Shown piece after piece: positions 1-7,808 of a DNA stretch of 64,000 nt. Position 1 is the first letter of the stretch; every line of letters begins with the position of its first letter. A program made the position numbers and the translations under genes. The notes under the pieces are model-generated. The model was not told the DNA's origin and made no database searches. It saw only the letters and a program-made list of their open reading frames with translations. Source of the DNA: Faeciplasma sp045660445 (GTDB lineage: Bacteria; Bacillota; Clostridia; Oscillospirales; Ruminococcaceae); NCBI GenBank assembly GCA_045660445.1, contig JAZRDR010000016.1:23513-87512 (forward strand). Reading direction: 5' to 3'.

Positions 1-45
1 GAAAGTAATACCGAAGAATAAATATACAAATTGGAGAGATATGTT

Positions 46-1488
46 ATGGCTAAGAACGAAAAATTAGTTTCATCAATCACCTCGATGGACACCGACTTTG
101 CTCAGTGGTACACCGACATCTGCAAAAAAGCAGAGCTTATTGAATACACCAGCGTTAAGGGCTGTATGGTAATCCGCCCTTACGGTTATGCTATCTGGGA
201 AAACATTCAGCACATTTTGGACACAATGTTTAAAGAAACAGGCCACGAAAACGTTTGCCTTCCCATGTTCATTCCCGAAAGCCTTTTAAATAAGGAAAAG
301 GATCACGTTCAGGGCTTCGCTCCTGAGGTTGCTTGGGTTACCCATGGCGGAAGTGAAAGACTTGAAGAGCGTTTGTGCGTTCGTCCCACCTCTGAAACCC
401 TTTTCTGCGAGCATTATGCAAATATCATCCACTCTTACAGAGATCTTCCCAAGCTTTATAACCAGTGGGTATCTGTTGTAAGATGGGAAAAGACAACAAG
501 ACCTTTCTTAAGATCCCGCGAATTCCTCTGGCAGGAAGGCCACACCATTCACGCAACAGCTGAAGAAGCTATCATCGAAACTGAAAAGATGCTTAATATC
601 TATGCTGATTTCTGCGAGAATGCTCTTGCAATGCCTGTTATCAAGGGCAAGAAGACCGAATCTGACAAGTTTGCAGGCGCAGTTTCAACCTATGCTATCG
701 AAGCTTTGATGCACGACGGTAAGGCTTTGCAGGCAGGCACCTCTCACTATTTCGGTGACGGCTTTGCAAAGGCATTCGATATTACTTATACCGACAAGAA
801 CAACACTGTTCAGAATCCTCATCAGACATCTTGGGGTGTTACGACCCGTCTTATCGGCGCGATCATCATGACTCACGGCGACGATAACGGTTTGGTATTG
901 CCTCCTGCAGTTGCACCTATTCAGGTTGTTATCGTTCCTGTTGCTCAGCACAAGGAGGGCGTTTTGGAAAAGGCAAACGAGCTCTACGAAACTCTTAAGG
1001 CTGCAGGAATCAGAGTTAAGCTTGATGACAGTGACAACTCGCCCGGATGGAAATATTCCGAATATGAAATGCGCGGCGTTCCCGTTAGAATCGAGATCGG
1101 CCCCAGAGATATCGAAGAAAATCACTGTGTTGCAGTTTCCCGTCACAATCGCGAAAAGGTATTCCTCTCGCTTGACAACTTGGCTGAATCCGTTAAGGAA
1201 CGCTTGCAGGCCGTTCACGACGGAATGTATGCAAAGGCTTTGGCAAACCGCGAGGAAAAGACATATTCCTGCACTTCTTTAGAGGAGATCAGAGAAATGC
1301 TTGCAACCAAGGGCGACGGTTTTGTTAAAGCAATGTGGTGCGGCGACGAAGAGTGCGAAGACAAGGTTAAGGCAGAGACCGGCGTTGGCTCGAGATGCAT
1401 TCCTTTGGATCAGGAAAACCTTGATGACAAGTGCGTTTGCTGCGGCAAGCCCGCCAAGCACATGGTCGTTTGGGGCAAGGCTTATTAA
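46..1488 (+). CDS. proS: Prolyl-tRNA synthetase, archaeal/eukaryotic-like (ProS type 3)
   Basis: Charges tRNA-Pro with proline in the cytoplasm. The protein of about 480 residues has the class II synthetase core (motif 2 region VRPTSETLF near residue 125, RSREFLWQEGHT near 155) and an anticodon-binding domain. It ends in a cysteine-rich zinc-type domain (CGDEEC, later CVCCGK) and the aromatic tail WGKAY, typical of the short archaeal/eukaryotic-like class and not of the long bacterial ProS with an editing insertion. The ATG at 46 is preferred over an in-frame TTG at 31 because GGAGAG at 33-38 lies seven bases before it. It stands alone and ends at a strong terminator. Confidence 0.95.
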   Translation: MAKNEKLVSSITSMDTDFAQWYTDICKKAELIEYTSVKGCMVIRPYGYAIWENIQHILDTMFKETGHENVCLPMFIPESLLNKEKDHVQGFAPEVAWVTHGGSERLEERLCVRPTSETLFCEHYANIIHSYRDLPKLYNQWVSVVRWEKTTRPFLRSREFLWQEGHTIHATAEEAIIETEKMLNIYADFCENALAMPVIKGKKTESDKFAGAVSTYAIEALMHDGKALQAGTSHYFGDGFAKAFDITYTDKNNTVQNPHQTSWGVTTRLIGAIIMTHGDDNGLVLPPAVAPIQVVIVPVAQHKEGVLEKANELYETLKAAGIRVKLDDSDNSPGWKYSEYEMRGVPVRIEIGPRDIEENHCVAVSRHNREKVFLSLDNLAESVKERLQAVHDGMYAKALANREEKTYSCTSLEEIREMLATKGDGFVKAMWCGDEECEDKVKAETGVGSRCIPLDQENLDDKCVCCGKPAKHMVVWGKAY

Positions 1489-1499
1489 TTAATAGTCAT

Positions 1500-1526
1500 A
1501 AGGGGAACCCCGAGCGGGTTCCCCTT
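1500..1526 (+). terminator. Terminator hairpin of proS
   Basis: Perfect 11-bp stem, AAGGGGAACCC pairing with GGGTTCCCCTT around the loop CGAGC. It lies just after the proS stop. The same hairpin recurs at 1651-1667 (shorter) and 33217-33243, so it is also the first module of a dispersed repeat. Confidence 0.7.
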
Positions 1527-1637
1527 ATGTTATCCTCTCCTGCATTGGCTGCGCTCGCGCTCACGGAAGCAAACATTGTTTGCTTCCTGCGCCAATTAAT
1601 GTGAAAAATTCGAGGCATAGCCCCGAATTTTTGTTGT
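1500..1637. repeat. Modular hairpin element, family A, copy 1
   Basis: Three hairpins in a row: AAGGGGAACCC stem (1500-1526); a perfect 10-bp stem GGAAGCAAAC/GTTTGCTTCC (1565-1587); and AAAATTCG/CGAATTTT closing over GGC-ATA-GCC (1605-1631). Between them lies the string GCGCTCGCGCTCAC, and after the second hairpin TGCGCCAATTAA. Copy 2 at 33217-33344 keeps these flanks and the first and third stems but has a completely different second stem. A partial extra copy of hairpin 1 follows at 1651-1683. Confidence 0.7.
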
Positions 1638-1689
1638 TTTTATTTTATAAGAACCCCGAACGGGTTCCCCTTAAATTATCCCTTAAGAA

Positions 1690-1720
1690 CAAAAAGGACA
1701 GAGATAACTCTCTGTCCTTT
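1690..1720 (-). terminator. Terminator of the acyltransferase gene
   Basis: AAAGGACAGAGA/TCTCTGTCCTTT inverted repeat with T-runs on both sides, directly after the stop codon of the minus-strand acyltransferase gene at 1725. It could work in both directions. Confidence 0.7.
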
Positions 1721-1724
1721 AATT

Positions 1725-2978
1725 TTATTTGCCTGCTTTTTCAAGCTTCTTTTGTTCTTCCTGCATAATGTGCAGCTCCTCGGTTGCAAAGTGGAGCTTT
1801 GTAAGCACGTTCTTTGCAGTCAAGGGGAAGACGAAATATGTATCGTTAAGCGTTGCAAGGTCGATAGCGTCGCCGCGCTTTTTGAAGTTATATTCAATAT
1901 GAAGCGAGCGCATTGAAGAAACGGTACGGTTGAACTCGAATGCCTCGCCGTCATCCATCCTGCCTGTCATGGTGAAGCCATTCTCATCATGAGTGAGCTT
2001 GACCTTGCCGATAGCCTTAAATCCGATAGAGCAGTTAACAAGGCGTTCAAGTCTTGCTTCATCCTCAAAGCGATATCTGCCCTCTCTGACTTCTTTTCTT
2101 ACGTTTTCCCTCTCCCAATTATACCAATCGGGAACGTGGGTGAACACATCCTCGCCGTTTTCGCGCTTAAGCTGGCCGAATTCGTCCATCTCCCACTTTG
2201 CGCCGCAATGCTTGCACCAAAGCTTGGTGTTTTCCGAGTTCATCACGAATTCCTTGCCGCAAACAGGGCACTGATACAAGACCTTGTGAATGTTATGAGC
2301 ACGCTTTTCGCAGGTGATACTGATCTTGTTATCTCTTTGCCAAGCATAATCGTCATAAACGAATTCCTTTTCGATCCTTGCCTGGATCTCTTCTGCGGAG
2401 AGTGTCATAACCTCTTCTTTGGTTACGATCTGCTTGAATTCACCCTCGATCTTAACTTTTCTGTAAGGGTGCTTGCACCACTGAGGAGACTGCAAGAAGT
2501 TACCCTTTTGAATGAAGGTTACAACGGGCACCTTTGCGGTTTTTGCAAGCTTGCCCAAAGCATCGTCTATCTGCTCGTTTACACCGGCAAGAGCAAATCT
2601 TGCTTCGGGATATATAGCACAGCACATTTTATATCTTGTAAGCGAGGTTAAAATGTGGCGAACAACGGACAAGTCCTGAGTGAACTTGCGCTTGTAAATT
2701 CCGCCGATGCCACGCATCAGCCATTCCTTGCCGATAAACTCCTCGATAGAGATAACCCAAGTGCAGCGGCGCGGGAAAATAGCCTTAACGACCATGGGGA
2801 AATCAACGAATGATGCGTGATTGCAAAGAATGAGATAAGGGGGCTTTAAACCCTCGCAGTTAACTTTGTTTACCTTGTGTTTTGTGGCGTAATATACAGT
2901 GCCTCCCCATTCAATGGGCATAAGCACGGGCCAGGGTTTCTGAACCTTACGCTTGGTGTCAAAAGCTTTCGGAGCCAT
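1725..2978 (-). CDS. PlsC-like lysophospholipid acyltransferase with C-terminal zinc ribbon
   Basis: Probable membrane-associated acyltransferase of glycerophospholipid synthesis. The N-terminal part carries the PlsC-type signature NHASFVD (NHx4D box, near residue 50) and a second box around YPEARFAL (near residue 125) in the place of the usual EGTR. Unusually, a zinc ribbon follows (CPVCGKEF ... CKHCGAKW, near 240-265), then an uncharacterised domain up to residue 417. The start at 2978 is chosen because AAAGGA lies about nine bases upstream; an ATG three codons earlier abuts the ribosome site. It is monocistronic with its own promoter. The substrate cannot be deduced. Confidence 0.75.
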   Translation of the reverse strand: MAPKAFDTKRKVQKPWPVLMPIEWGGTVYYATKHKVNKVNCEGLKPPYLILCNHASFVDFPMVVKAIFPRRCTWVISIEEFIGKEWLMRGIGGIYKRKFTQDLSVVRHILTSLTRYKMCCAIYPEARFALAGVNEQIDDALGKLAKTAKVPVVTFIQKGNFLQSPQWCKHPYRKVKIEGEFKQIVTKEEVMTLSAEEIQARIEKEFVYDDYAWQRDNKISITCEKRAHNIHKVLYQCPVCGKEFVMNSENTKLWCKHCGAKWEMDEFGQLKRENGEDVFTHVPDWYNWERENVRKEVREGRYRFEDEARLERLVNCSIGFKAIGKVKLTHDENGFTMTGRMDDGEAFEFNRTVSSMRSLHIEYNFKKRGDAIDLATLNDTYFVFPLTAKNVLTKLHFATEELHIMQEEQKKLEKAGK

Positions 2979-3020
2979 GGCAACCATCCTTTCGGTGTTT
3001 ATTTTGCGTTACATACGGAA

Positions 3021-3049
3021 AGTATAGCACAGCTTGTCAACAAATGCAA
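3021..3049 (-). promoter_or_regulatory. Sigma-A promoter of the acyltransferase gene
   Basis: On the minus strand TTGCAT (3044-3049), a 17-base spacer and TATACT (3021-3026), about 40 bases before the start codon. Confidence 0.6.
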
Positions 3050-3147
3050 GCAAATAAATTCCGCCTCTCCCAAAAGGAGAGAGCAGGCACACAAACTGCT
3101 TTTTTCACTATCAGTTGAAAATTTCGTGAAATTTCGTCAATTACCCC

Positions 3148-3176
3148 TTGACAAATATAACTTAGTGTATTATAAT
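3148..3176 (+). promoter_or_regulatory. Sigma-A promoter of the ylxM-ffh operon
   Basis: Perfect consensus: TTGACA (3148-3153), 17 bases, TATAAT (3171-3176), 67 bases before the ylxM start. Confidence 0.85.
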
Positions 3177-3242
3177 ATCTGCTGTAAAGTTTTTTAACTT
3201 TACATTTAAATCAACATTTTGTGTTTATGAAGAAAGGAACGG

Positions 3243-3614
3243 GTGAATATTGTGGCTAAGGATCTGAAATTTGCAGCATTACTTGACATATACGGTGGCA
3301 TGCTTACCGACAAGCAAAGGGAAGTTTTGGACCTTTATTACAATGAAGACCTCTCCCTTTCCGAAATTGCAGCCAACGAAGACATCTCCCGCCAGGGCGT
3401 AAGAGATTCTATCAAAAGGGGCGAGGAGGCGATCCTTGAGCTTGATGAAAAGATCGGCGTGACCGAGCTTTTAAAGAAATACGACGCTTTGCTTGAAAGC
3501 GTTAAGGCTCAGTGCGACGTTATCATTGCTGACTGCAAATCATATACAACTACAAAGAGCGTTATCGAAAAGCTCGAAAAGATAAAGAGTGAGATCGACT
3601 CCACTCACCGCTGA
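3243..3614 (+). CDS. ylxM: YlxM/p13-like DNA-binding protein, SRP-associated
   Basis: Small protein (about 120 residues) of the UPF0122 family, resembling sigma-70 region 4. The helix-turn-helix region runs through LTDKQREVLDLYYNEDLSLSEIA and ISRQGVRDSIKRGEEAI (residues 20-60), followed by a coiled-coil C terminus. In Firmicutes it is encoded immediately before ffh and influences the signal recognition particle pathway; ffh starts 14 bases downstream here. The start is a GTG, either at 3243 (four bases after AAGGA) or at 3252; neither is decisive. Confidence 0.85.
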   Translation: MNIVAKDLKFAALLDIYGGMLTDKQREVLDLYYNEDLSLSEIAANEDISRQGVRDSIKRGEEAILELDEKIGVTELLKKYDALLESVKAQCDVIIADCKSYTTTKSVIEKLEKIKSEIDSTHR

Positions 3615-3628
3615 AAGGAATTTTGTTA

Positions 3629-5011
3629 ATGGCGTTCGAGGGATTAAGCGAAAAGCTTGGCGCAGTATTTAAAAAGCTGAAGTCTCACGGAAGACTTACC
3701 GAATCTGATGTTAAAGCCTCGATGAAAGAAGTGCGCATGGCACTTTTGGAAGCTGACGTCAGCTATAAGGTGGTTAAAGACTTTGTAGCCAAGGTTACCG
3801 AGCGTTGCGTTGGAAGCGACGTTTTGGAAAGCCTCACTCCTGCACAGCAGGTTATTAAAATTGTAAACGAAGAATTGATCGCCTTAATGGGCGAGTCAAA
3901 CTCGAAGATAAACTTCCCCAACAAACCGCCTTGTGTTATCATGATGTGCGGTCTTCAGGGTAGCGGTAAAACAACACACGCAGCAAAGCTTGCAAAATAT
4001 TTCAAGGAACAGGATAAGCGTCCGCTTTTGGTTGGATGTGATATCTACCGTCCTGCTGCTATCGATCAGTTAAAGGTCGTGGGTGAGCGTGCAGGCGTTC
4101 CCGTGTTCGAACTCGGTCAGATCGACCCAAGAGAGATCACACGTAAAGCTTTGGCTCACGCTAAAGATCACGGCAACGATATCGTGATCCTCGATACCGC
4201 AGGACGACTTCATATCGACGAAGAGCTTATGCAAGAGCTTAAGGACATTCAGGCAATAGCTTCGCCCAACGAGATAATCCTTGTTGTAGACGCTATGACA
4301 GGTCAGGATGCCGTTAACGTTGCAAAAAGCTTTGACGAAACGCTTTCTATCGACTCGGTTATTTTAACCAAGCTTGACTCTGACACCAGAGGCGGTGCGG
4401 CGCTTTCCGTTTTGGCTGTAACCGGCAAGCCTATCAAGTTTGTTGGTATGGGCGAAAAGTTAGACGAGTTCGAGGTTTTCCATCCTCAGCGAATGGCATC
4501 GCGAATCTTGGGCATGGGCGATATGCTCACGCTTATTGAAAAGGCTTCTTCAAATATTGACGAGGCTGATGCCGAAAAGATGGCAAGAAAGCTTGAATCG
4601 GGCGGATTTGACTTTAACGATCTTTTGGATCAGATGCGTCAGATAAGAAAGATGGGCTCGCTCAGATCTCTTATTTCGATGATGCCGGGCGGAAATCAGG
4701 TTACTGACGACATGATCGACGAGCGTCAGCTTCCAAGAACTGAAGCGATGATCTTGTCGATGACTCCTCAGGAGCGTGAAAAGCCCTCGATCATCACCCC
4801 CTCTCGAAAGAGAAGAATCGCCGCAGGCTCGGGCATGAGAGTTGAGGACGTTAACCGACTCATCAAGCAATATGAGCAGATGCAAAAAATGATGAAGCAA
4901 ATGGGCTTCACAGGCTCGGGCAAGAATGGCAAGGGCAAGCGCAAAATGCCAAAAATGCCTGCAGGCTTCAATAACAAGGATTTCATGAAGAACCTTGAAA
5001 ACTTTAAGTAA
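3629..5011 (+). CDS. ffh: Signal recognition particle GTPase Ffh/SRP54
   Basis: Protein part of the SRP, which binds signal sequences on ribosomes and delivers them to FtsY. The 460-residue protein has the N domain, the G domain (P-loop GLQGSGKTT near residue 106, DTAGR near 188, TKLDSDTRGG near 246) and the methionine-rich M domain ending in KQYEQMQKMMKQMG and a basic glycine-rich tail. The ATG at 3629 is preferred to the TTG at 3623 because GAAAGGAA (3613-3620) precedes it by eight bases. It is co-transcribed with ylxM and followed by rpsP. Confidence 0.97.
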   Translation: MAFEGLSEKLGAVFKKLKSHGRLTESDVKASMKEVRMALLEADVSYKVVKDFVAKVTERCVGSDVLESLTPAQQVIKIVNEELIALMGESNSKINFPNKPPCVIMMCGLQGSGKTTHAAKLAKYFKEQDKRPLLVGCDIYRPAAIDQLKVVGERAGVPVFELGQIDPREITRKALAHAKDHGNDIVILDTAGRLHIDEELMQELKDIQAIASPNEIILVVDAMTGQDAVNVAKSFDETLSIDSVILTKLDSDTRGGAALSVLAVTGKPIKFVGMGEKLDEFEVFHPQRMASRILGMGDMLTLIEKASSNIDEADAEKMARKLESGGFDFNDLLDQMRQIRKMGSLRSLISMMPGGNQVTDDMIDERQLPRTEAMILSMTPQEREKPSIITPSRKRRIAAGSGMRVEDVNRLIKQYEQMQKMMKQMGFTGSGKNGKGKRKMPKMPAGFNNKDFMKNLENFK

Positions 5012-5074
5012 ATTAACCAAAGCAAAAGCAATCGGTTAATATATATTCAATCTAAATTCGGAGGTGAATTTACA

Positions 5075-5317
5075 ATGGCAGTAAAGATCAGACTTAGAAG
5101 AATCGGTGCTAAGAAGGCTCCTTTCTACAGAATCGTTGTTGCTGATTCCAGATACCCCAGAGATGGTCGTTTCATCGAAGAAATCGGTTACTATGATCCT
5201 ACCACTGAGCCCACCACCCTTAAGGTAGACGCTGAAAAGGTTCAGAAGTGGGTTTCCACCGGTGCTCAGCCCACCGACACCGTTAAGGTACTTCTTAAGA
5301 AGAACGGTATCCTCTAA
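5075..5317 (+). CDS. rpsP: 30S ribosomal protein S16
   Basis: Assembly protein of the small ribosomal subunit, 80 residues, with the conserved N terminus MAVKIRLRRIGAKKAPFYRIVVADSR and the YDPTTEP motif. A strong ribosome site, GGAGGTGAA, lies nine bases before the ATG. It sits in the usual Firmicutes order ffh-rpsP-khpA-rimM-trmD. Confidence 0.97.
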   Translation: MAVKIRLRRIGAKKAPFYRIVVADSRYPRDGRFIEEIGYYDPTTEPTTLKVDAEKVQKWVSTGAQPTDTVKVLLKKNGIL

Positions 5318-5337
5318 TCTTTAAAAAGATTTTTAAG

Positions 5338-5378
5338 TCAGCAAGGCTAAACACTTCTCATTTCCCCAGCCTTGCTGA
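5338..5378 (+). terminator. Long-loop hairpin after rpsP
   Basis: Perfect 11-bp stem TCAGCAAGGCT/AGCCTTGCTGA with a 19-base loop between rpsP and khpA. The downstream T-run is weak, so it may be a processing or attenuation hairpin and not a full terminator. Confidence 0.5.
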
Positions 5379-5443
5379 TTCTTTCAGAGGACAACACTTG
5401 AAACTGTTAGGGGTTATTATCTTTATTTAAAAGGAGACTCGAA

Positions 5444-5677
5444 ATGACAGAGCTTTTAAAAGTAATCGTTTCCGGCCTTGTCGAGGATAAGGAAGCTATC
5501 GAAGTTGTTAAGGACGAGCCCAACGACGAGGGTATCACTGTTTATCATCTTCACGTAGCAGCCGACGATATGGGCAGAGTTATCGGCAAGCAGGGCAGAA
5601 TTGCAAAGGCAATCAGAACCGTTATGCGTGCCGCTGCTACAAAGGCAAACGAAAAGATAATGGTTGAGATCGACTGA
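5444..5677 (+). CDS. khpA: KH-domain RNA-binding protein KhpA (YlqC)
   Basis: 77-residue protein consisting of a single KH domain with the GxxG loop in MGRVIGKQGRIAKAIRTVMRAAA. In Gram-positive bacteria KhpA forms a complex with KhpB/Jag (encoded here at 52183-52980), binds small and messenger RNAs and influences cell elongation. The position between rpsP and rimM is the standard one. Ribosome site AAGGAGAC lies before the ATG. Confidence 0.93.
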   Translation: MTELLKVIVSGLVEDKEAIEVVKDEPNDEGITVYHLHVAADDMGRVIGKQGRIAKAIRTVMRAAATKANEKIMVEID

Positions 5678-5693
5678 TCTTAACCAAACGCCG

Positions 5694-5719
5694 CAGCTCA
5701 AGAAACTTGGGCTGTTTTT
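5694..5719 (+). terminator. Terminator-like hairpin after khpA
   Basis: CAGCTCAAG-AAA-CTTGGGCTG followed by TTTTTG. It probably weakens readthrough into rimM-trmD. Confidence 0.6.
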
Positions 5720-5768
5720 GTTTATAAGAATTTAATGCGAAGGCATTGATATATATTAGGAGATAAAA

Positions 5769-6266
5769 ATGATTCAGTATCTTGAAATCGGGCAGATCGT
5801 TTCCACCCACGGAATTAAAGGCGAGGTCAGGGTTCAGCCCTGGTGCGACAGCCCCGAATATTTCTGCAAATTCAAAAAACTTTATAATAAAGACGGCTCG
5901 AAGGTTTATGAAATGAAGCTTTCCCGCCCTCACGGAAACATGGTTATTGCAAAAATCAGTGGCATTGAAACCGTTGAGGAAGCGCAGGCTTTAAGAAACC
6001 GCATATTATATATGGATAGAGCCGACGCAAAGCTTCCCGAGGGCAGTTATTTTGTTGCCGACCTTATCGGACTTGAAATTTATGACGAGCAGAATAAATA
6101 TTACGGCAAGCTTTCAGACGTTTTGAAGACCGGCGCCAACGACGTTTATGAAATTAAAGACGGCGACAAGGCTTATTACATCCCTGCTATCCCCTCAGTC
6201 GTTCTTAAAACCGATATCGAGGGCGGAAAGATGATAATCTGGCCGATGGAGGGACTTTTTGAATGA
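5769..6266 (+). CDS. rimM: 16S rRNA processing protein RimM
   Basis: Assembly factor for the head of the 30S subunit; binds S19. The 165-residue protein has the N-terminal RimM beta-barrel (EIGQIVSTHGIKGEVRVQPW) and the C-terminal PRC-barrel (GSYFVADLIGLEIYDE..YGKLSDVLKTGANDVYEI..IPAIPSVV). It overlaps trmD by four bases (ATGA), indicating translational coupling. Ribosome site TTAGGAGA lies upstream. Confidence 0.96.
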   Translation: MIQYLEIGQIVSTHGIKGEVRVQPWCDSPEYFCKFKKLYNKDGSKVYEMKLSRPHGNMVIAKISGIETVEEAQALRNRILYMDRADAKLPEGSYFVADLIGLEIYDEQNKYYGKLSDVLKTGANDVYEIKDGDKAYYIPAIPSVVLKTDIEGGKMIIWPMEGLFE

Positions 6267-7021
6267 GAATAGACATTGCAACCCTCTTCCCCGATATCTG
6301 CGAGACTTATCTTTCGCAAAGCATCGTGGGCAGAGCCCGCGCAAAGGGAGCTTTCGAGCTTCATTGCCATCAAATTCGTGATTGGGCATTTGATAAGCAC
6401 CACCGTGTTGACGATACTCCTTATAGCGAGCGTCAGGGAATGCTTTTGATGGCAGAGCCTATTTACCGCTGCTTTTTGGACGTCACAAACGGCCGCAAGC
6501 CCCACGTTATATATATGTCCCCAAAAGGAAAGACCTTAACTCAGCAAAAATGCGTTGAGCTTTCAAAGATGGAGGATATCTTCATCCTCTGCGGACATTA
6601 CGAGGGTGTTGACCAGCGCGTTTTGGATAAAATAGTTGACGAGGAGATCTCCATCGGCGACTATGTTTTAACAGGCGGCGAGCTTCCTGCAATGGTTTTG
6701 GTCGATTCCGTTGTGAGAATGCTTGAAGGCACGCTCTCTCAGCCCGACTGTTATGAGGATGAAAGCCACTTCAACGGCCTTTTGGAATATCCGCAATATA
6801 CCCGCCCTGAAGTGTGGGAAGGCGAGCGCGTTCCAGAGATCCTTTTGTCGGGTCACCACGCAAACATCATGAAGTGGCGACGCAAAAAATCCCTCGAGGA
6901 AACCTATTTAAAGCGCCCCGAGCTGCTCGAAACCGCCCCTTTAAACGACATTGACCGTGCATATTTATCGGAAATAACGGCACAATATGAGGAAAATCCG
7001 AAGTTTTTCAACGAAGATTAG
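6263..7021 (+). CDS. trmD: tRNA (guanine-N1)-methyltransferase TrmD
   Basis: Makes m1G37 in tRNAs such as tRNA-Pro and tRNA-Leu, preventing +1 frameshifting. SPOUT/trefoil-knot enzyme of 252 residues with the SAM-binding knot motifs LCGHYEGVDQRVLDKIVDEEISIGDYVLTGGELPA. It overlaps rimM by four bases. In many Firmicutes rplS follows; here it does not, and the next gene is a separately promoted HPr. Confidence 0.97.
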   Translation: MRIDIATLFPDICETYLSQSIVGRARAKGAFELHCHQIRDWAFDKHHRVDDTPYSERQGMLLMAEPIYRCFLDVTNGRKPHVIYMSPKGKTLTQQKCVELSKMEDIFILCGHYEGVDQRVLDKIVDEEISIGDYVLTGGELPAMVLVDSVVRMLEGTLSQPDCYEDESHFNGLLEYPQYTRPEVWEGERVPEILLSGHHANIMKWRRKKSLEETYLKRPELLETAPLNDIDRAYLSEITAQYEENPKFFNED

Positions 7022-7159
7022 TCTTTTTGTTTGTTAACATTGCTTTTAAATGCTAAAAACTATTAGATAAGTTGCACAAATTGGTTCCCTCGACTTTGGC
7101 GATAAGTGAGCACAAAGCAGAAATTTAATCAAAAATCAGATTTTAGGCATATTTGCTTG

Positions 7160-7188
7160 TTGACTAAGACAAATTTACTTTGTATACT
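7160..7188 (+). promoter_or_regulatory. Sigma-A promoter of the HPr gene
   Basis: TTGACT (7160-7165), 17 bases, TATACT (7183-7188), 57 bases before the start codon. The rest of the 7022-7244 gap is AT-rich and shows nothing else I can name. Confidence 0.75.
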
Positions 7189-7244
7189 ATGTTACAGTAC
7201 ATTGGTTAGAACGCCCTATAGATTTGAAATGGAGAGTTATTGAA

Positions 7245-7511
7245 ATGTTCGTAAAAGATGTAGTAGTTAAGAATAAGGTTGGTTTACACGCTCGTCCTGC
7301 AACTTTCTTCATCCAGAAGGCTAACGAATTCAAGTCCAGCATTTGGGTTGAAAAGGAAGAAAGAAGAGTTAACGGCAAGAGCCTTTTGGGCGTTTTGTCC
7401 CTTGGCATCATCGGCGGAACCGAAATCAGAATCATTGCTGACGGTGCTGATGAAGTTGCTGCAGTTAGCGACCTTGTTGAACTTGTTGAAAGTGATTTCG
7501 TTGAAGAATAA
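7245..7511 (+). CDS. ptsH: HPr family phosphocarrier protein
   Basis: Small phosphocarrier (88 residues) of the sugar phosphotransferase system type. The phosphorylatable histidine is in GLHARPA (residues 13-19) and a serine equivalent to the regulatory Ser46 is in NGKSLLGVLSLG, so HPr kinase could also act on it. The start is the ATG at 7245, eight bases after GGAGAG; a TTG at 7224 lies before that ribosome site. It has its own promoter and terminator. No EI or EII gene is in the window, so whether it serves transport or regulation (Crh-like) is open. Confidence 0.9.
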   Translation: MFVKDVVVKNKVGLHARPATFFIQKANEFKSSIWVEKEERRVNGKSLLGVLSLGIIGGTEIRIIADGADEVAAVSDLVELVESDFVEE

Positions 7512-7544
7512 TCTTTAACACCCCCTTTATTATTAAAGCACTGT

Positions 7545-7572
7545 AAGCGGTTGACTGTTTGGTCAGCCGCTT
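7545..7572 (+). terminator. Terminator of the HPr gene
   Basis: AAGCGGTTGAC/GTCAGCCGCTT hairpin followed by ATTTTG. The remaining gap to 7808 is AT-rich without a convincing promoter match. Confidence 0.65.
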
Positions 7573-7808
7573 ATTTTGCGTATATTTACCAAAAAACAAG
7601 GCAAATTATGCCGCGTTTTTCGCCGCGTTGGTTACTTTGTATAAAAAATGTCTTGGTTTTTTGTTATCTTAACAATTTATTAACACATTTGCCGAAAAAA
7701 TATGTTACAATTTGTTATAATTGATGAAATAGCAGGGGTACTTGTCCCCTCTTGTTTACAAAACAAACATAACTGATTAAAAATTCTGTAATGTAGGGAG
7801 AAAATCAA

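Noticed and set aside
7022..7159. Search for an SRP RNA, tmRNA or rplS after trmD
   Set aside because: No conserved RNA core or ribosomal protein frame was seen; the gap is AT-rich with only the HPr promoter.
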